A DNA stretch of 64,000 nucleotides from Bryobacterales bacterium. GTDB lineage: Bacteria; Acidobacteriota; Terriglobia; Bryobacterales; Bryobacteraceae. The first letter of the stretch is position 1, and each line of letters starts with the position of its first letter. The stretch is from positions 48,093 to 112,092 of the forward strand of contig JADZBH010000019.1 in NCBI GenBank assembly GCA_020852175.1, given 5' to 3'. The notes beneath the pieces are model-generated. The model had not been told where the DNA came from and did no database searches. It saw nothing but the letters and a program-made list of their open reading frames with translations. Below are positions 55,185-61,673 of this stretch, piece by piece. The position numbers and the translations under genes were made by a program.

Positions 55185-55229
55185 TGGAGCGGGAGACCGG
55201 GGTCGAACCGGCGACGTCCAGCTTGGGAA
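55185..55229 (-). other. tRNA-Gly(CCC) 3' fragment, attachment-site core
   Basis: Read on the minus strand, 55229-55185 gives an anticodon loop TTCCCAA (anticodon CCC), the 3' anticodon stem GCTGG, variable ACGTC, T arm GCCGG-TTCGACC-CCGGT, 3' acceptor CTCCCGC, discriminator T and CCA. The 5' half of the tRNA is absent; sequence upstream of the loop does not pair. This is the direct-repeat scar left when an integrase inserts an element into a tRNA gene. Confidence 0.9.
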
Positions 55230-55431
55230 ATTAACCCCTGTTTGTAAACAAAAGACTCATGCGTCCAGGGCGTTGATTCTTGGCCACGTAACTCACTGAT
55301 TCCTCGTACCCGTCTTTCGCCGCCGTCCTTAATGGAGTAAATGGAGTAACGGCGGTTCCCCATTTTGCCCTTCCCATCCTGACGGCATGATCGCGCCGCT
55401 TCCCCAGCGGCAGCCGTGAGGAAACCCCAAC
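55230..55431. other. Element left end with small repeats
   Basis: 202 bp with no gene. It holds the inverted repeat TGTTT-GT-AAACA (55239-55250), CCGCCGT (55320-55326) pairing with ACGGCGG (55349-55355), and between them a tandem ATGGAGTAA (55332-55340 and 55341-55349). These could be integrase arm sites or part of the promoter for the primase operon; no stronger case can be made. Confidence 0.4.
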
Positions 55432-55620
55432 GTGAAACAGAAGAGGATTCGTGCGCCCAAACGTGGGACGCCGAGCGCCACCACGCAGAAGATCATCGAC
55501 CACCTGCTGCGCCTGGCCGATCCGAAACGGCGTGATGACCCGGAGGTCGAGACCACCATGCTCGTGATGATGCGCGTCCAGCGTCGCGCGATCCGCGAGG
55601 TGGTGAAGGAGAAGCCGTGA
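55432..55620 (+). CDS. Small basic protein coupled to the element primase
   Basis: A 62-residue Arg/Lys-rich protein (MKQKRIRAPKRGTPSATTQK) with a helical C-terminal half. Its stop overlaps the primase start (GTGA), so it is translated as part of the same unit. Basic small proteins before phage primases are often DNA-binding regulators, but no domain is recognisable. Confidence rests on the coupling and coding-like composition. Confidence 0.55.
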   Translation: MKQKRIRAPKRGTPSATTQKIIDHLLRLADPKRRDDPEVETTMLVMMRVQRRAIREVVKEKP

Positions 55621-57983
55621 GCACGGCTGCTCATTCCCATGGCGACTTGACGCCGTCGGAGATCTCCAACTACTACGCAGCCCGACTGCCCGGGTTGCGC
55701 CAGCACGGAGCGGAGTGGCGTGCGCCGTGCCCGATCCATGAGGGCAAGGATCCCAACTTCTCCGTCAACGCCGAGACTGGCCTGTGGAGCTGCCACAGCC
55801 AGTGCAATCGCGGTGGGTCGATTTACGACCTGGAAATGGCGCTGACGAACGCCGACTTCCGCGACGCCGCGCGCGAGGTGCGCCGGATCGTCGGCAGGCC
55901 AGATCTACCTCCCATCGAGCCAGAGCCGCGAATGAAGTGGGGCCTCCCTGGCTGGCAGCACGAGTATCTGCGACAGCGGATCGAGAAGGTCGAGACCGAG
56001 CATGCGTGGAAGCACAGCGCGATCTACCCGTACTTCCAGGCCGATGGCAGCTTCTCTTACGTCAAAGTCCGCTTCATCGACAAGCAGAACGACAAGACCT
56101 TTCGCCAGTACGCCCTTTCTTCGAAAGGCGGCTGGGTCGCGAGGAAGAAGGCCGGCAAGCATCCCATCCTCTACGGTCTGAACACGCTTGCCGCCGCGGA
56201 TGAGGTCTTTATCGTGAACGGCGAGAAGGCCGCGGACCGTGGCGCGTCCGACCTGGGCATCGTGACCACCTGTTCACCCGACGGTGAGGGCAAGTGGTGC
56301 GCCGACTACACGCGACCGCTCGTGGGCAAGCGCGTCCGGATCGTGGTGGACCGCGACGAGAAGGGCGAGACGCACGGCAAGGTCGTCTCCGAAGCGCTGG
56401 CGCGTTATGTCGCCGAGGTCAAGATCATCCGCCTGCCGGGAGTGCCCGCGAAAGGCGATCTTTGGGACTGGATCGAGGCGGGCGGCACCGGCGAGCAGCT
56501 TCGCGCAATTGTTGAGAACATCAAGGCCATCGAGCCCGCGGCCGGGCCTACCGAACAACTTCGGAAAAATGTTGCCGAAGTCGACCGGCCCAAATCCCGC
56601 CTCCTGGAACAACTGCGGAACGACACCGGCAATGCCGACCGTCTGATCCTCAAGTATGGTGACCGCCTCCGCTACTGCCCTGCGTTCCGGAAGTGGCTCG
56701 TGTGGGATGGCCGGCGTTGGGCCGTCGACGACAAATGTGCTGCGCGCCGCCTGGCAAAGCAGGCGATGCTGGAGTACCTGACGGAGGCGACGTTCGCCGA
56801 GGACGAAGAGAACCAGCACTTCGCGTACGTATCCCTGGAGGCCCGTCGCGTCGCCAACTTGCTCACGATGGCCGAGTGCGAACTGGTGATCACGCCCGGC
56901 GAGCTCGACACGCACCCGTTCCTGATCAACTTCCTCAACGGCACTCTGGACCTGCGCACCGGCGAACTGGCGCCGCACAGCCAGGCCCACTTCATTACGA
57001 AGCTCGTCCATCACAACTACGATCGTCAAGCCGGCTGTCCGCTGTTCCTGGGCGTCGTCGCACGGATGATGGGCAACCATCCGGACGCCTCCGAACCCGA
57101 ACTCGACCGCGCCGAGCGCATGGTCAACTATCTGCAACGTGCGCTCGGGTACTCGCTGACCGGCACCACGGAAGAGAAAGCCGTGTTCGTCCCGTTCGGC
57201 AAGGGCAACAACGGCAAGACGACCCTGCTCTCGACGTTCCTTCTACTGCTGGAGGAATACTCCGTCCTGCTCCAGGTGGACACGCTGATGGCGCGCCAGG
57301 AGAGCAACAACACGCAGGCGGATCTCGCCGACCTTCGCGGCGCGCGTTTCGTGATGACGTCCGAAACGGAGGAGGGCCAACGCCTCTCACAAGGCAAGCT
57401 GAAGCGCATCACGCAGGGCATGGGTAAGATCAAGGCCACCCGCAAGTACGAGAACCCGATCGAGTTTCCCGAGACGCACAAGTTGTGGATGGATACGAAC
57501 TCCAAACCCACGATCCGCGCCGCAGACGACCAGGCGACCTTCAACCGGCTGCACCCGATCCCGTTCACAGTCACGATCCCACCCGAGGAGATCGATAAAG
57601 GCCTGCCCAGAAAGCTCTTGGCAGAAGCCGAGGGCATCCTCGCCTGGGCGGTGGAAGGCGCGAAGTTGTGGCGGCAGTATGGCCTAGGCAAGCCTCCCGA
57701 GGTTGTCGCGGCAAACGACGACTGGCGCGCCGAGAACGACCAACTCGGCCGCTTTATCGAGGAGTGCTGCGTGGTCGCCGACTCCTTCAGCGGCAAGGCC
57801 CGCCAGCTTTACGAGTGCTATCGCACGTGGGCCGAAGGCGCGGGCGAGAACACCATCACGGAGACGCTGTTCGGCAGGCGGCTGAAGGATCGGGGCTTCG
57901 CGAAGGAACACCGGCGGCACGGCACGGTCTACGCCGGCATCGCCCTGCGAGTTCAAGGCGGCGCCTCGGGAGAAGAGGTGTGA
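55617..57983 (+). CDS. Primase-helicase of the phage/plasmid P4 (D5) family
   Basis: A 788-residue replication protein. A CHC2-type zinc finger (Cys38, His41, Cys59, Cys63 in APCPIHEGKDPNFSV and GLWSCHSQC), a TOPRIM primase domain (about 180-285, with Glu203 in NGEKAADRG and DRD 245-247), a D5_N-like region (about 340-500) and an SF3/D5 helicase with Walker A FGKGNNGKTT (527-536) and an SETEEG acidic segment. It would synthesise primers and unwind DNA to replicate the element. GTG 55617 overlaps the small upstream gene. Its stop codon lies inside the long inverted repeat at 57979. Confidence 0.93.
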   Translation: MSTAAHSHGDLTPSEISNYYAARLPGLRQHGAEWRAPCPIHEGKDPNFSVNAETGLWSCHSQCNRGGSIYDLEMALTNADFRDAAREVRRIVGRPDLPPIEPEPRMKWGLPGWQHEYLRQRIEKVETEHAWKHSAIYPYFQADGSFSYVKVRFIDKQNDKTFRQYALSSKGGWVARKKAGKHPILYGLNTLAAADEVFIVNGEKAADRGASDLGIVTTCSPDGEGKWCADYTRPLVGKRVRIVVDRDEKGETHGKVVSEALARYVAEVKIIRLPGVPAKGDLWDWIEAGGTGEQLRAIVENIKAIEPAAGPTEQLRKNVAEVDRPKSRLLEQLRNDTGNADRLILKYGDRLRYCPAFRKWLVWDGRRWAVDDKCAARRLAKQAMLEYLTEATFAEDEENQHFAYVSLEARRVANLLTMAECELVITPGELDTHPFLINFLNGTLDLRTGELAPHSQAHFITKLVHHNYDRQAGCPLFLGVVARMMGNHPDASEPELDRAERMVNYLQRALGYSLTGTTEEKAVFVPFGKGNNGKTTLLSTFLLLLEEYSVLLQVDTLMARQESNNTQADLADLRGARFVMTSETEEGQRLSQGKLKRITQGMGKIKATRKYENPIEFPETHKLWMDTNSKPTIRAADDQATFNRLHPIPFTVTIPPEEIDKGLPRKLLAEAEGILAWAVEGAKLWRQYGLGKPPEVVAANDDWRAENDQLGRFIEECCVVADSFSGKARQLYECYRTWAEGAGENTITETLFGRRLKDRGFAKEHRRHGTVYAGIALRVQGGASGEEV

Positions 57984-58103
57984 CGGGTTTGCGGCGTGAC
58001 AGGTTGTGATGCCTTTTTCTCAAAACATTCTTTGCCCCGCGTGTATAAGGACCGTTTTTGAGAAAAACCGGTCACAAGCCGTCACAGGCTCGAACCCGTC
58101 ACA
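57979..58103. repeat. Long imperfect inverted repeat with GTGAC iterons (candidate origin)
   Basis: The left arm (57979-58025) and right arm (58103-58056, reverse complement) align end to end: both start TGTGACGGGTT, carry further GTGAC(A/G)G and TTGTGA motifs in the same order, and finish TTTTTCTCAAAA. The loop is 30 bp. Six GTGA(C/T) motifs lie in mirror order. It immediately follows, and includes the stop of, the primase gene. It could be the element's replication origin, a strong terminator, or both. The rest of the gap to 58210 has no gene. Confidence 0.8.
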
Positions 58104-58209
58104 GGGACCGGTGGCGTTGGTACCCTTTTCGCGAGCCGGGCGGCGGGTGAAACGATGGCACGCTTTGCGCAGTGGCAGGCATGAAAAGTGGTTTACAGGT
58201 TGACGCCTG

Positions 58210-58443
58210 CTAAAGGTCAGAGGGCGTGAGTCCGGTCTTCTTTGCCAGGACCTTCATCGCGGTGGGGCCGAGGGTCACTCTGTCGTGGTAAGCGAACAGC
58301 ATGTCGGGCCAGCCGGCACGTTCGAGGATGCGATGCGACGTTCCGCTCTGCCGCTTGATGCGCCAGCCGATGCGGAGCAGCGCTGCCAAAGCCTGTTTGG
58401 CCTTGGTCGAGGGCCAGTCAGAAGATGGTTTGCTAGGCGGCAA
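58210..58443 (-). CDS. hicA: HicA-like mRNA interferase toxin
   Basis: A 77-residue protein of the YcfA/HicA fold: ALLRIGWRIKRQSGTSHRIL carries the dsRBD-like GTSH element with catalytic His37, followed by a strand and helix ending in LAKKTGLTPSDL. HicA toxins cleave mRNA. The start is most likely TTG 58443, which overlaps the hicB stop; ATG 58482 in the same frame would add 13 residues that overlap the antitoxin. Gene order here is hicB then hicA. Confidence 0.8.
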   Translation of the reverse strand: MPPSKPSSDWPSTKAKQALAALLRIGWRIKRQSGTSHRILERAGWPDMLFAYHDRVTLGPTAMKVLAKKTGLTPSDL

Positions 58444-58666
58444 CGAAAGAGACGTCCATCGGACCGGGAACGGCCTCGCCATGCTCCAACCGGTCAGCGA
58501 TCAACCGCAACGCGAGTGCCTGCACCGCCGCCGTCGCCTGCTTCTTGGTCCGCCCGTACGCGGTTACGCCCGGAAGGGCCGGGATGTCCGCAAGCCAGCG
58601 GCCATCGTTTTCGCGATCGTACTCGATAGCGAGCGAAAACCTGCTCGGCGAGGGAGCCTTTGGCAT
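58433..58666 (-). CDS. hicB: HicB-like antitoxin
   Basis: A 77-residue HicB N-terminal domain: SRFSLAIEYDRENDGRWLAD and IPALPGVTAYGRTKKQATAA are the family's substrate-mimic RNase-H-like fold. No C-terminal HTH or RHH DNA-binding domain is present, so autoregulation would need another protein. ATG 58666 begins the domain; the frame is open to 58744 without family match. It precedes and overlaps hicA. The pair runs against the direction of the phage genes and is divergent from the terminase. Confidence 0.82.
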   Translation of the reverse strand: MPKAPSPSRFSLAIEYDRENDGRWLADIPALPGVTAYGRTKKQATAAVQALALRLIADRLEHGEAVPGPMDVSFVAA

Positions 58667-58719
58667 GTTCTTATCATGCCACCAAACCCATTCCACAGAA
58701 AGGCGATGCGCGGCCACAC

Positions 58720-59193
58720 ATGAATTTCCAAACGAACGGACCATTGATGACCCAGGCGCAGTACGCCCGGCACCGCGGTAAGAGCCCGCAGTACATCGGG
58801 AAGCTCGCCAAGGCCGGCATCCTGGTGATGCGCGGGCGCATGGTGGATGCCACCGCGTCGGACGCCGTGCTGGATGACAAACCCGACGAGGCGCCCGCCG
58901 GCCAGCAGCCGACCACGTTTGCGCAGGCCCGGCTGGCGCGCGAGGTGTTCTCCGCGAAGCTGAAGAAGCTGGAGTACGAGACGCGGATTGGGAAGCTCGT
59001 CCCGACTGACGAGGTCAGCATCAAGTGGTACACGCTGGGCCGCCAGATCCGTGACCGCATGCTTGGGATCGCCAGTAAGCTCGCACCGCAATTGGCCGCC
59101 GAGACCGACGTGCGCCGGGTCCGCGAGATCCTCGACGCCGAGGTGACCGTCATCCTGAAGGGACTTGTTGAGGACATCCGCCATGGGGCTTGA
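58720..59193 (+). CDS. Phage terminase small subunit (Nu1-like)
   Basis: A 157-residue protein with an N-terminal winged-HTH-like segment (MTQAQYARHRGKSPQYIGKLAKAG) as in Nu1/TerS proteins that recognise packaging sites, followed by a helical Arg/Lys-rich region (AREVFSAKLKKLEYETRIGKLV) typical of terminase small subunits. ATG 58720 is chosen; ATG 58747 (MTQAQ) is also possible. The large subunit gene overlaps its end by 11 bp, which fixes the assignment. Confidence 0.85.
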   Translation: MNFQTNGPLMTQAQYARHRGKSPQYIGKLAKAGILVMRGRMVDATASDAVLDDKPDEAPAGQQPTTFAQARLAREVFSAKLKKLEYETRIGKLVPTDEVSIKWYTLGRQIRDRMLGIASKLAPQLAAETDVRRVREILDAEVTVILKGLVEDIRHGA

Positions 59194-60982
59194 GGTTTGC
59201 GTGACGCGCCTGGCGGATTCGCTCGAGCCGCCGCCGCGCCAGACGGTCTCCGAGTGGGCCGACCAAAACCGTCGTCTGTCGTCGGAGGCTTCGGCCGAGC
59301 GTGGCGAGTGGCGCACGGACCGTGCGCCCTACCAGCGCGCGATCATGGACGCGCTCTCGCCCTACAGCCCGTACGAACGGGTCGTGGTGATGAGCAGTTC
59401 CCAGATTGGCAAGACCGAGATCCTCAACAACTTCGTCGGCTACATCGTGGACCGCGATCCAGGCCCGCTGCTTGTCGTGCAGCCCCGCGTCGAGGACGGC
59501 AAGTCATGGTCCAAGGACCGCCTCGCGCCCATGCTGCGCGACACGCCGTGCTTGCGTGGCAAGGTTTCGGACGTCCGGACGCGCGACGCAAACAACACCA
59601 CGCTCCACAAGCGTTTCCCCGGAGGCCACATCACCATCGCCGGCGCGAACTCTGCGGCAGGCCTCGCCGCCCGGCCCATCCGGTATGTCCTGCTCGACGA
59701 GGTAGACCGCTATCCAGCCAGCGCTGGTACGGAAGGCGACCCGGTGGCGCTGGCTATCAAGCGCACGGCGACGTTCTGGAATCGCAAGATCGTGATGGTT
59801 TCCTCGCCGACGGTGAAGGCCGCATCGCGGGTGGAGGCGGCCTGGCTGAAATCGAACCGGCAGAGCTACTGGGTGCCGTGCCCAGAGTGTGGGCACTTCC
59901 AGATCCTTCGCTGGCCGAGCGTAGAGTGGCCAGACACTGATCCGGCGGGCGCGGCGTATCTCTGCGAGCATTGCGCTGTCCACATCCCGGCGTTCAAGAA
60001 GCCGTGGATGCTGGCGCGCGGTGAGTGGCGGCCGGCGAATCCTGGCTCGAAGGTCGCGGGTTTCTGGATCAACCAGTTGTACTCGCCGTGGAAAGAGTGG
60101 GGCGAGACTGCCGCCGAGTTTCTGGATGCCAAGGAAAGCCCAGAGACGCTTCGCACATTCATCAACACTGCGCTCGGCGAGCCGTGGGACGACGAAGCGC
60201 ATACCTCGGTGGACCTGGCCACATTGATCGCGCGCCGCGAGCATTACGGACCGAAGTTGCCAGGCGGGGTGGCGTTGCTGACGTGCGGCGTGGACGTGCA
60301 GGCCGACCGGCTCGAAGTGGAGCTCGTCGGCTGGGGTCGCGGCGAGGAGTCCTGGTCCGTCGGATACCAGGTGTTGCCGGGCGACCCCTCCGCGCCGGGT
60401 GTATGGCAGTCTCTCGACGAACTGCTGACGCAGCCGTGGACGCATGAGCGCGGCATCACGCTGCCAGTCTCGGCATGCTGCATCGACTCGGGCTTTCACA
60501 CGCAGCAGGTCTACGAGTTTGCGCGCGGCCGGTTCCACCAACGGGTCTTCGCGATTAAGGGCAAGGCCGGGCCACTGCCGGTGTGGCCGAAACGCCCGAG
60601 CCGCAAGAACGGGACGTTGCTCTACACGGTGGGCGTGGACAGCGCCAAGTCGACGGTCTACGGACGCCTGAAGATCGTAGAGCCTTCGCCGGGCTTCTGT
60701 CACTTCCCGGCGGATCGGAGCCAGGAGTACTTCGAGCAACTGTTGTCCGAGGTCCTGGTGACGACCTACTCACGCGGCGCGCCGGTGCGGGAGTGGCGGC
60801 GGAAGAAAGGAGCGCGCGGCGAGGCCCTCGACTGTCGCGTCTATGCTTTCGCCGCGCTGCAGGCGCTCATCTCGATGGGACTGTCGCTCGACCGGGAGGC
60901 CGAACGCCTCCAGGCTCTCGCCGCCAACGCGCACCCACCGGCCGCAAGCCGCGTGGCGCGCAGCCGGTGGATGCAGGATTGA
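59183..60982 (+). CDS. Phage terminase large subunit (GpA family)
   Basis: A 599-residue GpA-type terminase: packaging ATPase with Walker A-like SSSQIGKT (71-78) and Walker B VLLDEVDRYP (169-178), the linker SWSKDRLAPMLRDTP, a zinc ribbon (CPECGHF...CEHC), and a C-terminal nuclease region with GVDVQADRLEVELVGWGRGE and CIDSGFHTQQVYEF. It translocates and cuts DNA during packaging. ATG 59183 overlaps the small subunit. No head-tail connector or portal gene follows, which is unusual after a terminase. Confidence 0.93.
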   Translation: MGLEVCVTRLADSLEPPPRQTVSEWADQNRRLSSEASAERGEWRTDRAPYQRAIMDALSPYSPYERVVVMSSSQIGKTEILNNFVGYIVDRDPGPLLVVQPRVEDGKSWSKDRLAPMLRDTPCLRGKVSDVRTRDANNTTLHKRFPGGHITIAGANSAAGLAARPIRYVLLDEVDRYPASAGTEGDPVALAIKRTATFWNRKIVMVSSPTVKAASRVEAAWLKSNRQSYWVPCPECGHFQILRWPSVEWPDTDPAGAAYLCEHCAVHIPAFKKPWMLARGEWRPANPGSKVAGFWINQLYSPWKEWGETAAEFLDAKESPETLRTFINTALGEPWDDEAHTSVDLATLIARREHYGPKLPGGVALLTCGVDVQADRLEVELVGWGRGEESWSVGYQVLPGDPSAPGVWQSLDELLTQPWTHERGITLPVSACCIDSGFHTQQVYEFARGRFHQRVFAIKGKAGPLPVWPKRPSRKNGTLLYTVGVDSAKSTVYGRLKIVEPSPGFCHFPADRSQEYFEQLLSEVLVTTYSRGAPVREWRRKKGARGEALDCRVYAFAALQALISMGLSLDREAERLQALAANAHPPAASRVARSRWMQD

Positions 60983-60994
60983 GAGCGTTCTCCC

Positions 60995-61534
60995 CTATGC
61001 CGGGATCCTGTAGCGACGCTCTCCTTTCTCCGTGCGCGTGGACTCGACGCCCAGCCCGAGCTGCTTGCCGATCGCGCCGCTGATGAAACCGCGCACAGTG
61101 TGCGGCTGCCAGTGCGTGGCCTCCATGATCTGGGTCAGCGTTGCGCCCTCCGGGTGCCGCAGCATCGTCAGGATGATCGCCTTCTTGCTGCCTTCCCGCG
61201 CCCCGGGCGCGCCGCCATTTGCCTGCGGACGTTTCCTTGCCTTGGCCACCGGCTTTGCGCCCGTCGCCGCGTCTGGCGCGGGAACTGGCGTCAGGTTCTG
61301 GATGGCCGTCCAGATCCGCGCGACGGCGGTCTTGCGGTCCATAAACTTCTTCACGGGTTTCAAGCCGCCAATTGGCAGATTGTTCCAGGTGTCTGCCAGC
61401 CGCGATACCGGCCACTCGGCGGTGGCCTTGGCGAGGTCTTTCTGTGAATCAAACCCTATGCCGGGAGTCCCGTTCGTCGGAGCCTCGGACCGGGCGGTGA
61501 TGATGTTGTTGTCGTCGATGGTGTAGATCGCCAT
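60995..61534 (-). CDS. DUF3489 domain protein
   Basis: A 179-residue protein. Residues about 1-80 (MAIYTIDDNNIITARSEAPT, DTWNNLPIGGLKPVKKFMDR) are a small alpha/beta segment common to DUF3489 proteins, followed by a Lys/Pro linker and a winged-helix-like C-terminus (AIILTMLRHPEGATLTQIME, ATHWQPHTVRGFISGAIGKQ). DUF3489 proteins are frequent on phages and islands; the HTH suggests DNA binding. The frame is open to 61660; ATG 61534 has GAGG upstream and begins the conserved part. It ends 12 bp from the convergent terminase. Confidence 0.85.
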   Translation of the reverse strand: MAIYTIDDNNIITARSEAPTNGTPGIGFDSQKDLAKATAEWPVSRLADTWNNLPIGGLKPVKKFMDRKTAVARIWTAIQNLTPVPAPDAATGAKPVAKARKRPQANGGAPGAREGSKKAIILTMLRHPEGATLTQIMEATHWQPHTVRGFISGAIGKQLGLGVESTRTEKGERRYRIPA

Positions 61535-61673
61535 AGCGACCTCATTCATCGCTCCGGTTCTCAGTAAAAGCAAGCGGACCGGCGCGGCTAGCGACTTGCC
61601 CACTCTATAAAGATCCGTTAGAGCAGCCGCACGGAACCCACTGCAAAACGACTGGTGCACGCGAAGGGCAGTT

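Noticed and set aside
55185..55229. Functional tRNA-Gly gene
   Set aside because: Only the 3' half is present; the acceptor and D-arm 5' sequences are missing.
58006..58203. A 65-codon frame after the primase
   Set aside because: It lies in the long inverted repeat and has no coding features.
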